A stretch of DNA of 5,683 bases from an uncultured Oscillospiraceae bacterium (GTDB taxonomy: Bacteria; Bacillota; Clostridia; Oscillospirales; Oscillospiraceae), in the NCBI GenBank assembly GCA_944385595.1, contig CALWXY010000170.1:1-5683 (forward strand), read 5' to 3'. Shown piece by piece: positions 1 to 5,523 of the stretch. Numbering within the stretch: position 1 is the stretch's first letter; each line of letters begins with the position of its first letter. The notes under the pieces were generated by a model. That model was given only the letters and a program-made list of their open reading frames with translations. It ran no database searches and was not told the origin of the DNA. The position numbers were made by a program, and so were the translations under genes.

Positions 1-13
1 TCCTTAGGAGGAC

Positions 14-25
14 GGGGGCTTTTTT
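14..25 (+). terminator. Probable 3' end of a terminator cut by the window edge
   Basis: A G-rich run (GGGGGC) is followed directly by six T. This is how the right arm and U-tract of an intrinsic terminator look on the plus strand. The matching left arm would lie before base 1, so the stem cannot be confirmed. If real, it ends an upstream unit and makes the synthetase gene that follows the start of a new one. No convincing promoter is visible between here and the start codon at 77. Confidence 0.3.
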
Positions 26-61
26 CTTGCCCGGAATCGCCTTTACCCCGCAAAAATCTTT

Positions 62-67
62 AAGGAG
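62..67 (+). promoter_or_regulatory. Ribosome binding site of the acyl-CoA synthetase
   Basis: AAGGAG lies nine bases before the ATG at 77. It is a good Shine-Dalgarno match and fixes this ATG as the start. Confidence 0.8.
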
Positions 68-76
68 CTGTCCAAT

Positions 77-1726
77 ATGCCTATCACCGAATTTCTCGAG
101 AACAACGCGAAACTCTACGGCTTCGAGACCTGCATGGTCGAGATAAACCCGGAGCTGGAGGGGCGCAAAAACAACAACTGGGCCGAGTTCAACCTCGTCG
201 AGGCCGATATCGACACCGCCTACCGCCGTGAGATGAGCTGGGCGGACTTCGACAGGCGCGCAAACCAGTTCGCGAACCTGCTGCTCGCCAACGGCATCCA
301 GAAGGGCGAGAAGGTCGCCATACTGCTGATGAACTGCCTCGAGTGGCTGCCCATCTACTTCGGCACCCTCAAGGCCGGAGCGCTCGCCGTCCCCCTCAAC
401 TACCGCTATACCGCCGACGAGATTAAATACTGCCTCGATTTGTCCGACGCCTCGCTGCTCGTGTTCGGCCGCGAGTTCATCGACCGCGTCGCCGCCGTGA
501 AGGATCAGCTCCCGAAAATAAAGAAGATGTACTATGTCGGCAGCAATACGCCCGACTTTGCCCAGAGCTACTACCAGTTCGTGTCCTACTGCTCCGGGCG
601 CAACCCCGGCATCAAAATCAGCGACAGCGACGACGCCGCAATCTACTTCTCCTCCGGCACGACCGGCTTCCCCAAGGCCATACTGCACAACCACGAGAGC
701 CTGGTGCACGCCGCGAGAGTGGAGCAGGCGCACCACCACCAGACCCGCGAGGACTGCTTCCTCTGCATGCCGCCGCTCTACCACACCGGCGCGAAAATGC
801 ACTGGTTCGGAAGCCTGATAAGCGGCAGCCGCGCCGTGCTGCTGCGCGGCATCAGCCCGGAGTGGATACTCAGAACCGTCAGCAACGAGCACGTCACCAT
901 AGTATGGCTGCTCGTCCCCTGGGCGCAGGATCTGCTCGACGCAATCGACAGGGGCGACGTGAAGCTCTCCGACTACGAGCTCAGCCAGTGGCGCCTCATG
1001 CACATAGGCGCACAGCCCGTGCCGCCCAGCCTGATTCGCCGCTGGAAGGTGTACTTCCCCGACCACGAGTACGACACCAACTACGGCCTGAGCGAATCCA
1101 TAGGCCCCGGCTGCATACACCTCGGCGTCGAGAACATCCACAAGGTCGGCGCAATCGGCGTCCCCGGCTTCGGCTGGAAGGCCAAAATAGTGGACGAGAA
1201 CCACAACGAGGTCAAGCAGGGCGAGGTCGGCGAGCTGGCCGTGTCCGGCCCCGGCGTCATGACCTGCTACTACCACGACGAGGCCGCCACCGCCGCCGCA
1301 TTGCAGGACGGCTGGCTCTTCACCGGCGACATGGCGCGCCAGGATGAGGACGGCTTCTACTACCTCGTCGACAGAAAGAAGGACGTCATCATCACCGGCG
1401 GCGAGAACCTCTATCCCGTGCAGATTGAGGACTTCCTCCGCTCCAACGACAAAATCAAGGACGTCGCCGTCATAGGCCGCCCGCACAAGCGCCTCGGCGA
1501 GATAGCCGCAGCCATCATCGAGCTGAAGCCCGGCGTCACCGCCACGGAGGAGGAGATCAACGAGTTCTGCAAGGCGCTGCCGCGCTATAAGCGCCCGCGT
1601 GAGATCATCTTCGACGTCGTGCCCCGCAACCCGACGGGTAAAATCGAAAAGCCGAAGCTCCGCGAGAAATACGGCAGTACCAGCCTTGTCGCGCTGCAGA
1701 CGGGAGATAAGCCCATCGCCGGTTGA
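77..1726 (+). CDS. AMP-dependent acyl-CoA synthetase/ligase (class I adenylate-forming enzyme)
   Basis: A 549-residue cytoplasmic enzyme of the ANL superfamily, expected to activate a carboxylic acid with ATP to an acyl-adenylate and transfer the acyl group to coenzyme A. All core motifs are visible. The phosphate-binding loop is SSGTTGFPK at residues 192-200. YGLSE is at 336-340. WLFTGD, with the ribose-binding Asp418, is at 413-418. The hinge motif DRKKDVIITGGENLYP is at 432-447. The C-terminal PTGK ends in Lys522, the catalytic lysine of the adenylation step. Length is normal for fatty-acyl or aryl-acid CoA ligases. The substrate is not readable from these motifs: a medium or long fatty acid, an aromatic acid or a bile-acid-like acid all remain possible. 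The next gene on the strand has its own promoter overlapping the stop codon, but no terminator separates the two, so readthrough is likely. The enzyme appears intact. Confidence 0.93.
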   Translation: MPITEFLENNAKLYGFETCMVEINPELEGRKNNNWAEFNLVEADIDTAYRREMSWADFDRRANQFANLLLANGIQKGEKVAILLMNCLEWLPIYFGTLKAGALAVPLNYRYTADEIKYCLDLSDASLLVFGREFIDRVAAVKDQLPKIKKMYYVGSNTPDFAQSYYQFVSYCSGRNPGIKISDSDDAAIYFSSGTTGFPKAILHNHESLVHAARVEQAHHHQTREDCFLCMPPLYHTGAKMHWFGSLISGSRAVLLRGISPEWILRTVSNEHVTIVWLLVPWAQDLLDAIDRGDVKLSDYELSQWRLMHIGAQPVPPSLIRRWKVYFPDHEYDTNYGLSESIGPGCIHLGVENIHKVGAIGVPGFGWKAKIVDENHNEVKQGEVGELAVSGPGVMTCYYHDEAATAAALQDGWLFTGDMARQDEDGFYYLVDRKKDVIITGGENLYPVQIEDFLRSNDKIKDVAVIGRPHKRLGEIAAAIIELKPGVTATEEEINEFCKALPRYKRPREIIFDVVPRNPTGKIEKPKLREKYGSTSLVALQTGDKPIAG

Positions 1727-1751
1727 CTTTGCAGCCGCGGGGGAGTATAAT
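1723..1751 (+). promoter_or_regulatory. Near-consensus sigma-A promoter for the small membrane protein
   Basis: TTGACT (1723-1728) and a perfect TATAAT (1746-1751) are separated by exactly 17 bases. The predicted start is near 1758, giving a leader of about 26 bases. The -35 box contains the TGA stop (1724-1726) of the upstream synthetase gene. GGAGG at 1773-1777 is the ribosome binding site, six bases before the ATG at 1784. Confidence 0.8.
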
Positions 1752-1783
1752 GTTCTCCATCGTCAGGCTGTCGGAGGTTTGTT

Positions 1784-2032
1784 ATGAAATACATCGCGCT
1801 CTACGCCATACTGCTGTATGCCGTCATATTCGGACTTGAGTACTATCTCGCAAAGCTGCCGCGGCGCTGGCCGGGCCTCGTGCTGCCGGGCATAACCTTC
1901 TGCCTGGCCATGATGAACGTCATAGCTTATATGAACACCGGCTACGGCAATGTGGTGACGAATTTCATCACCTCCAACGCCATAACCTTTATACTTCTCA
2001 TCATGTACTTTTTCGTCCGCAGAAAAAAATAG
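1784..2032 (+). CDS. Small integral membrane protein of unknown function (three predicted helices)
   Basis: An 82-residue hydrophobic protein that I do not recognise. Three membrane segments are visible: about residues 3-24, 31-50 and 58-77. It has a basic stretch (KLPRR) after the first helix and ends in RRKK, so the C-terminus is probably cytoplasmic. No catalytic motif, lipobox or cysteine pair is evident; Cys40 is the only cysteine. It looks like a real gene because it has a consensus promoter, a GGAGG site at the right distance and a strong terminator just after the stop. The promoter suggests steady expression, not dependence on the synthetase upstream. A link to the neighbouring genes cannot be argued from the sequence. 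It could be a small subunit of a larger complex or a free-standing membrane peptide. Confidence 0.75.
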   Translation: MKYIALYAILLYAVIFGLEYYLAKLPRRWPGLVLPGITFCLAMMNVIAYMNTGYGNVVTNFITSNAITFILLIMYFFVRRKK

Positions 2033-2047
2033 GCCGCCATCGGCGGC
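2033..2047 (-). terminator. Possible second terminator hairpin for the leftward exporter gene
   Basis: GCCGCC (2033-2038) and GGCGGC (2042-2047) form a perfect 6-bp stem with a three-base loop. Read on the minus strand, it is followed three bases later by seven T (2029 to 2023). These lie within the last codons of the convergent small gene. It would act as a backup to the hairpin at 2051-2083 for leftward transcripts. It has no U-tract in the rightward direction. Confidence 0.4.
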
Positions 2048-2050
2048 GTG

Positions 2051-2083
2051 AAAAAGGGACAGGCTTTTGCCTGTCCCTTTTTT
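2051..2083. terminator. Bidirectional intrinsic terminator between convergent genes
   Basis: A perfect nine-base GC-rich stem (GGGACAGGC at 2056-2064, GCCTGTCCC at 2069-2077) closes a TTTT loop. It is flanked by five A on the left and six T on the right, so each strand reads as a hairpin followed by a U-tract. It lies 18 bases after the stop of the small membrane gene and just past the stop of the leftward exporter gene, and should serve both. Confidence 0.92.
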
Positions 2084-2085
2084 CG

Positions 2086-3111
2086 TCACAGCAGTCCGAA
2101 GCTCTGCTGCGCCGCAATCACAGCCAGCGCCACGACCACGACCAGGGCGGAGACGATGAAGCCGTGGAGCATGGCGGCCCCGCCGCCGTTTTTCATGTCT
2201 CTCATGGAAGTCGACAGCCCAATGGCGGCAAGCGCCATCACCATGAGGAACTTGCTGGAGCTTTTGAGAGCGGATGCAAGCTCCGCCGGTATGAGGCCGA
2301 AGCTGTTGCAGGCCGCGAGGGCGAGGAAGCCGAGTATGAAGGCGGGGAATATGCGGCGGAGAGTGGCCGTGAGCGGCTGCGGCTCGGAACCGTGGTCGCG
2401 GCGGCGCAGATATGCGCTGATGCACGAGAAGATGATGACCACCGGGATGATTGAGAGCGTGCGTGTGAGCTTGACCATGACTGCGAAGTCCCCGGCGGCC
2501 TCGCTGAAGGCGTAGCCGGCGGCGACCACGCTGGAGGTGTCGTTCACCGCGGTGCCAGACCAGAGGCCGTAGGCGGCGTCGCTCATGCCGAAGGCTCTGC
2601 CCATGTATGGGAAGAGCAGAATCATGACCATGTCGAAAATAAACGTGGCGCTCATGGCGAAGGCAATGTCGAGACTGCTCGCCTCTATGACCGGCGCAAT
2701 CGCGGCGATGGCGGAGCCTCCGCATATGCCGGTGCCGGCGGAGATGAGGTTGCTCACCTTCCAGTTGAGCTTGAGCAGTCTGCCGCTCAGATAGCCCAGC
2801 CCGAAGCAGGTGGCGAGCGTGAACACCATGATGATCAGAGAGCGCGTGCCTATCTGAATTACAGTCGCGAGATCTAGACTGGCGCCCAGCAGCACGATGG
2901 CGAATCTGAGCATCCGCTTGGATGTGAAGCTGATGCCCTCATCAAATGAGGACGGCGCACGCCGCAGCGCGCGCAGAGCCATGCCGAGGAAGAGCGCCAC
3001 AACAGAGGCGCTGATTAGATGCAGAGGCAGCGCGTCGGCAAGGAATACCGCAGCGGCGGCGACTGCAGCGGAGCACAGGTCGCCCGGGAGAATCTTGCGG
3101 ATACGTTTCAT
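2086..3111 (-). CDS. YeiH/UPF0324-family putative sulfate or sulfonate exporter
   Basis: A 341-residue polytopic membrane protein with about ten hydrophobic segments, matching the usual length of about 340-350 for the YeiH (UPF0324, putative sulfate exporter) family. Family signatures are GTGICGGSAIAAIAPVI at residues 126-142 and SGTAVNDTSSVVAAG at 185-199, each in a hydrophobic context, plus VKLTRT at 213-218. Members are annotated as exporters of sulfur-containing anions, but the substrate is not proven for most; here it is an inference from family. I chose the ATG at 3111 (MKRIRK) because AAGGAAGG (3119-3126) lies seven bases before it. An upstream in-frame ATG at 3234 would add 41 hydrophilic residues, run through the promoter and operator, and lack a good ribosome site. 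The gene is divergent from a Crp/Fnr-type regulator across 139 bases, which suggests control by that regulator. A terminator pair lies beyond its stop. Confidence 0.9.
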   Translation of the reverse strand: MKRIRKILPGDLCSAAVAAAAVFLADALPLHLISASVVALFLGMALRALRRAPSSFDEGISFTSKRMLRFAIVLLGASLDLATVIQIGTRSLIIMVFTLATCFGLGYLSGRLLKLNWKVSNLISAGTGICGGSAIAAIAPVIEASSLDIAFAMSATFIFDMVMILLFPYMGRAFGMSDAAYGLWSGTAVNDTSSVVAAGYAFSEAAGDFAVMVKLTRTLSIIPVVIIFSCISAYLRRRDHGSEPQPLTATLRRIFPAFILGFLALAACNSFGLIPAELASALKSSSKFLMVMALAAIGLSTSMRDMKNGGGAAMLHGFIVSALVVVVALAVIAAQQSFGLL

Positions 3112-3118
3112 GGTGATA

Positions 3119-3126
3119 CCTTCCTT
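3119..3126 (-). promoter_or_regulatory. Ribosome binding site deciding the exporter start
   Basis: On the minus strand this reads AAGGAAGG, seven bases before the ATG at 3111. It supports the 341-residue start over the longer reading frame opening at 3234. Confidence 0.75.
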
Positions 3127-3146
3127 TTGCTTTTTTGCGGCCGGAA

Positions 3147-3186
3147 CCTGCCGCGCAATGATAATAGCCCTTTTCCGCGCGGCAGG
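3147..3186. repeat. 10-bp perfect inverted repeat bracketing the exporter -10 box
   Basis: CCTGCCGCGC (3147-3156) and GCGCGGCAGG (3177-3186) are exact reverse complements, 20 bases apart. The predicted exporter -10 box lies between them and the predicted start falls inside the left arm. A transcript from that start would carry only one arm, so a simple RNA hairpin is not expected unless transcription begins further upstream. It may be a second operator or a DNA structure. Confidence 0.7.
3161..3166 (-). promoter_or_regulatory. Predicted -10 box of the exporter promoter, lacking a -35 box
   Basis: The minus strand reads TATTAT here (five of six to TATAAT), giving a predicted start near 3154 and a leader of about 43 bases. 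At 17-base spacing the -35 position (3184-3189) reads CATCCT on the minus strand and has no match to TTGACA. That is what an activator-dependent promoter looks like. The palindrome at 3188-3203 sits where a class II activator would bind. Confidence 0.55.
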
Positions 3187-3187
3187 A

Positions 3188-3203
3188 TGTTGCACTTGCA
3201 ACA
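3188..3203. promoter_or_regulatory. Predicted Crp/Fnr-type operator (16-bp palindrome)
   Basis: TGTTGCA and TGCAACA form a perfect palindrome around a CT centre. Written TGTTG-N6-CAACA, it has the same total length and spacer as the E. coli CRP core TGTGA-N6-TCACA, with three of five bases shared per half-site. It lies between the divergent exporter and Crp/Fnr-type regulator genes. Its centre is at -41.5 for the predicted exporter start and about -35.5 for the predicted regulator start, where it overlaps the -35 box. The neighbouring regulator is the obvious candidate to bind it, but that is inferred. Confidence 0.7.
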
Positions 3204-3224
3204 CTTTGCCATGCGTATTATAAT
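3196..3224 (+). promoter_or_regulatory. Predicted promoter of the Crp/Fnr-type regulator
   Basis: TTGCAA (3196-3201) and a perfect TATAAT (3219-3224) are 17 bases apart, with a predicted start near 3231. The -35 hexamer is part of the right arm of the palindrome, so a bound regulator would block polymerase. This is the expected layout for negative autoregulation. GGGGAG at 3237-3242 is the ribosome binding site, eight bases before the ATG at 3251. Confidence 0.65.
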
Positions 3225-3250
3225 TAAAAAACAAAAGGGGAGATAAGCAA

Positions 3251-3910
3251 ATGAAATATGACTGCTCTCAGCTTCCGATATTTGCCAATATAGATTCCGC
3301 CTCGATAGAGGCCCTGCTCAGCTGCACCGGCGCGCGCACGGCGAAATACGCCCGGGGCGAGCTGATTTTCCTTGAGAATGACGATATACGCTCAATCGGC
3401 GTCGTGCTGAGCGGCTCTGTGTGCATGATAAAGGAGGACAGAGACGGCAACAGAACTCTGCTCGTTACCATAAAAGAGCGGGAGCTGTTCGGAGAGAGCT
3501 TTGCCTGCCGCATTGACTGCGGCAGCGAAGTGTCGTTTGAAGCGGCGTCGCCGTGCGAGGTGATGTTCCTGCCGTTCAACCGCGTGCTGCACACATGCAG
3601 CCTTGCCTGCGCCTTCCACCACAGGCTGATTGAGAACATGGTGCAGATAATCGCCGGGAAAAACCAGCGGCTGATGGAGAAAATCGAGATTGTGTCGCAG
3701 AAAACTCTGCGCGGCAAGCTGAAGCTGTTCCTGGAGCTGGAGAGCGCCCGCAGGGGGAGCCGCAGCTTTGAGCTGGATATGAACCGCAGCGAGCTTGCGG
3801 AGTATCTCTGCGCGGACAGAAGCGCCATGACGCGCGAGCTCGGCGCGATGCGTGAGGAGGGGCTGATAGCGTTCGAGCGAAATTCCTTCTCACTTCCGGA
3901 CAGCGAATAG
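3251..3910 (+). CDS. Crp/Fnr-family transcriptional regulator, probably not cAMP-responsive
   Basis: A 219-residue regulator with the Crp layout: an N-terminal beta-roll sensor domain (about 10-115, with GELIFLENDD at 36-45 and LSGSVCMIK at 53-61), a long dimerisation helix (about 118-152) and a C-terminal winged helix-turn-helix (about 154-215). The likely recognition helix is DRSAMTRELGAMRE at 189-202. Aligned by eye with CRP, Arg190 and Arg195 match its Arg180 and Arg185, while Ser191 replaces Glu181, which suggests altered DNA specificity. After FGE (80-82), the Arg-Ser/Ala pair that holds the cyclic-nucleotide phosphate is absent (VSFEA at 94-98). The sensor half carries eight cysteines (5, 25, 58, 86, 90, 102, 116, 120), two pairs of them spaced CxxxC, so a redox, sulfur, metal or heme signal is conceivable; that is inference. 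It is divergent from the YeiH-like exporter, its likely target. Confidence 0.9.
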   Translation: MKYDCSQLPIFANIDSASIEALLSCTGARTAKYARGELIFLENDDIRSIGVVLSGSVCMIKEDRDGNRTLLVTIKERELFGESFACRIDCGSEVSFEAASPCEVMFLPFNRVLHTCSLACAFHHRLIENMVQIIAGKNQRLMEKIEIVSQKTLRGKLKLFLELESARRGSRSFELDMNRSELAEYLCADRSAMTRELGAMREEGLIAFERNSFSLPDSE

Positions 3911-3917
3911 ATGCAAA

Positions 3918-3950
3918 AAGGCCCGGATAAGCAGCGCTTATCCGGGCCTT
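3918..3950. terminator. Strong hairpin terminator between convergent genes
   Basis: A perfect 15-bp stem (3918-3932 with 3936-3950) closes a three-base AGC loop. On the minus strand the GC stem runs into a clear TTTTT tract (complement of 3915-3919), making it a strong terminator for the leftward protease gene. On the plus strand only TT follows the stem before GCTGTG, so it is weaker for the regulator gene, whose stop is at 3908-3910. Confidence 0.88.
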
Positions 3951-3960
3951 GCTGTGCGAA

Positions 3961-5253
3961 TCAGGAGTTTGAGGCCGTGATGTCCATAGCCGCTAGCTCC
4001 GCGAGGGTGATGCCCTCGCCGGAGAGGTCGGTCTCGAGGACGGCGTCGATGGGGACGGCGAGGTACATGTCCTGGCCGTAGGTGAAATAGCCGGAGGTTA
4101 TGCCTATGACATAGCCGTATTCGTTCATCAGCGCGCCGCCGGAGCTGCCCTGGGAGATGGAGGCGGTGTTCTGAATCATGGGCATGACGAACTGGGACGT
4201 CTCGCGGTGGTTGTTGCTGATTATGCCGGAGGATATGGAGCTCTGAAGTCCGAGGGGGTTGCCGAGGGCGTATACAACGTCGCCGACCTTGGTGGTCGCG
4301 GAGCTCATCATATTAAGATAGGGGAAGCTCACGGCCTCGCCGCCGCCGATGGGCGTCTGCGAGACCTTGAGGACGGAGACATCTATGTCGGCGTCGTAGT
4401 AGAGGACGCGCTCAACGGCGAACTGCTCGCCGCTCTCGAGCGTGACGGAGCAGTAGACCGCCTTGTCGATGGTGTGGTAGTTGGAGACGAGGATGCCGTC
4501 CTCGGAGATGAAGAAGCCGCTGGCGTTGCTCGAGGGGGTCTTGTTGAGAAGCTGGACGGAGTTAGCATAGCACTCCAGCATGGCGACGGCGGAGGAGTAG
4601 CGCTCGGCGACCTGAACGGCGCTGAGCGGCCTGAGGCCGGTGAGGCCGAGGGCGGAGGCCTTGGCCCTGTCGACGTCGCCGGAGGCGACGAGGGAGTCGA
4701 TGAGCGTGATGTCCTGGCCGTTGAGGCGGCAGGTGAGCGCGGCGAGGGCGCAGTCGAACATGTCGCCGCGGTCAAAGTCGGAGTAGAGGGACTGGGCGAT
4801 GCCGAGCCTGACGGCCGCGGAGCCGGAGGTGGCCCAGGTGAAGTCGCCGTCGCTGTCGGAGTAGCCGAGGACGCGCAGGAGGAGGGTGAGGAAATCCTTG
4901 TCGCGCGCGGGCATGTCGGAGCCGAACTCAGTGTCGCTGATGCCCTCGATGAGGCCGTTTTCGTATGCGTAGGAGACGTACTCGTTCGCCCAGGCGGGGA
5001 TGTCGGTGAAGGGGAAGCCGGCGCGGCAGCCGACGGCCTCGTCGGCGAGACCGGCGAGACGCATGGAGAAGACGAGCGCCTCAATACGGGTGGGGACCCT
5101 GTCGAGCTCGTAGCCCGCGTCGGAGCCCTCGACCAGCTCGAGGGTGTAGAGGGTGTCGGCAGCGAGCGTGTCGCCGCTGTCGGCGGCGAGGGCGGCCGCG
5201 GAGGCCGATACGAGAAGCGCGGCGGACAGCAGCGCGGAAATTACAGATTTCAT
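3961..5253 (-). CDS. Secreted SLH-domain trypsin-like (S1C/HtrA-type) serine protease
   Basis: A 430-residue exported protein. Residues 1-23 are a Sec signal peptide (MKS, hydrophobic core, cleavage expected at ALA-AD after 23). Residues about 54-131 are S-layer-homology-like: a TRIEAL segment at 55-60, then one full motif from PFTDIPAWANEY through YAYENGLIEGISDTEFG to the TLLLRVLGY end near 131. SLH modules usually anchor proteins to the cell wall; fewer than three copies are seen, so anchoring may be weak or shared. The catalytic domain spans about 215-410 with an apparently intact triad: His260 in VSNYHT, Asp291 in DIDVSVLK and Ser371 in GSSGG. The downstream GITSGYF and YLAVPID segments fit the HtrA fold. 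No PDZ domain follows, unlike DegP/HtrA. A role in envelope protein processing or quality control is likely. Start: AGGAG lies seven bases upstream of the ATG. Confidence 0.9.
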   Translation of the reverse strand: MKSVISALLSAALLVSASAAALAADSGDTLAADTLYTLELVEGSDAGYELDRVPTRIEALVFSMRLAGLADEAVGCRAGFPFTDIPAWANEYVSYAYENGLIEGISDTEFGSDMPARDKDFLTLLLRVLGYSDSDGDFTWATSGSAAVRLGIAQSLYSDFDRGDMFDCALAALTCRLNGQDITLIDSLVASGDVDRAKASALGLTGLRPLSAVQVAERYSSAVAMLECYANSVQLLNKTPSSNASGFFISEDGILVSNYHTIDKAVYCSVTLESGEQFAVERVLYYDADIDVSVLKVSQTPIGGGEAVSFPYLNMMSSATTKVGDVVYALGNPLGLQSSISSGIISNNHRETSQFVMPMIQNTASISQGSSGGALMNEYGYVIGITSGYFTYGQDMYLAVPIDAVLETDLSGEGITLAELAAMDITASNS

Positions 5254-5260
5254 TGAAATA

Positions 5261-5267
5261 ACTCCTC
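5261..5267 (-). promoter_or_regulatory. Ribosome binding site of the SLH protease
   Basis: The minus strand reads GAGGAGT, seven bases before the ATG at 5253. It confirms the start that yields a clean signal peptide. Confidence 0.8.
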
Positions 5268-5295
5268 TGTGCGGGTAATAGACTGAACAGACAAC

Positions 5296-5324
5296 ATTAT
5301 AATCAAATTTTTATAGGATTACAA
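5296..5324 (-). promoter_or_regulatory. Predicted promoter of the SLH protease
   Basis: On the minus strand TTGTAA (5324-5319) and a perfect TATAAT (5301-5296) are 17 bases apart. The predicted start is near 5289, leaving a leader of about 36 bases. It sits in a 156-base AT-rich region shared with the divergent tRNA promoter. Confidence 0.65.
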
Positions 5325-5368
5325 TAAACAGAATGTAAATTAGGGGCACAAATAATTAAAAAAAGGTG

Positions 5369-5396
5369 TTGACAAAACGCGAAAAGCGTGTATAAT
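5369..5396 (+). promoter_or_regulatory. Consensus sigma-A promoter of tRNA-Gln
   Basis: Perfect TTGACA (5369-5374) and perfect TATAAT (5391-5396) are 16 bases apart. The predicted start is near 5403, about seven bases before the mature tRNA. A short inverted repeat (ACGC at 5377-5380, GCGT at 5386-5389) lies in the spacer. Two full-consensus boxes fit a highly expressed stable RNA. Confidence 0.85.
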
Positions 5397-5409
5397 AAAT
5401 TTTGCTTTT

Positions 5410-5483
5410 AGCGGGTTTGTGTAAAGGTAGCACGACAGACTCTGACTCTGTTTGTGAGGGTTCGAATCCTTCACCCGCTGCCA
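5410..5483 (+). tRNA. tRNA-Gln (anticodon CUG), CCA encoded
   Basis: A full cloverleaf of 74 bases can be folded by hand. The acceptor arm pairs AGCGGGT (5410-5416) with ACCCGCT (5473-5479), then discriminator G and encoded CCA. The D arm is GTGT/GCAC (one G-U pair) with a loop containing GGTA. The anticodon arm is ACAGA/TCTGT around CTCTGAC, placing CTG at 5442-5444. The variable loop is four bases. The T arm is GAGGG/CCTTC (one G-U pair) around TTCGAAT. Anticodon CUG reads CAG, so the identity is glutamine. The first acceptor pair is A1-U72, where many bacterial tRNA-Gln have U1-A72. The gene appears to be a single-gene unit with its own promoter and terminator. Confidence 0.93.
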
Positions 5484-5484
5484 C

Positions 5485-5523
5485 GTCGCCGCGGACGTCA
5501 TATCGTTCGCGGCGACTTTTTTT
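5485..5523 (+). terminator. tRNA-Gln terminator
   Basis: GTCGCCGCG (5485-5493) pairs with CGCGGCGAC (5508-5516). Four more inner pairs (GACG/CGTT, one a G-U) give a 13-bp stem with a six-base TCATAT loop. Seven T follow. It begins two bases after the tRNA CCA, leaving a very short 3' trailer. Confidence 0.9.
5489..5522 (+). repeat. 34-bp direct repeat, copy 1
   Basis: Bases 5489-5522, covering most of the tRNA terminator stem, loop and U-tract, recur exactly at 5616-5649, 127 bp downstream. This copy is complete as a hairpin. Confidence 0.9.

Noticed and set aside
27..55. A promoter for the synthetase starting with TTGCCC at 27
   Set aside because: No acceptable -10 box lies at the right distance, so the start of transcription for this gene cannot be placed.
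862..1347. A 161-codon Arg-rich frame on the plus strand inside the synthetase gene
   Set aside because: It is a shifted frame of the synthetase and has no ribosome binding site or recognisable domain.
1763..2725. A 320-codon frame on the minus strand rich in Arg and His
   Set aside because: It spans the small gene, the terminator and the 3' part of the exporter gene in another frame. The composition is typical of an out-of-frame shadow.
3112..3234. An N-terminal extension of the exporter to the ATG at 3234
   Set aside because: The extra 41 residues are hydrophilic and would be encoded by the promoter, palindrome and inverted repeat. The ATG at 3111 has a good ribosome site and starts at the family's usual N-terminus.
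4207..5256. A 349-codon open frame on the plus strand, opposite the SLH protease
   Set aside because: It is rich in Gly, Ala, Val, Glu and Asp, as expected from antisense of GC-rich codons. It has no domain signature, and the opposite strand encodes a protein with signal peptide and catalytic triad.
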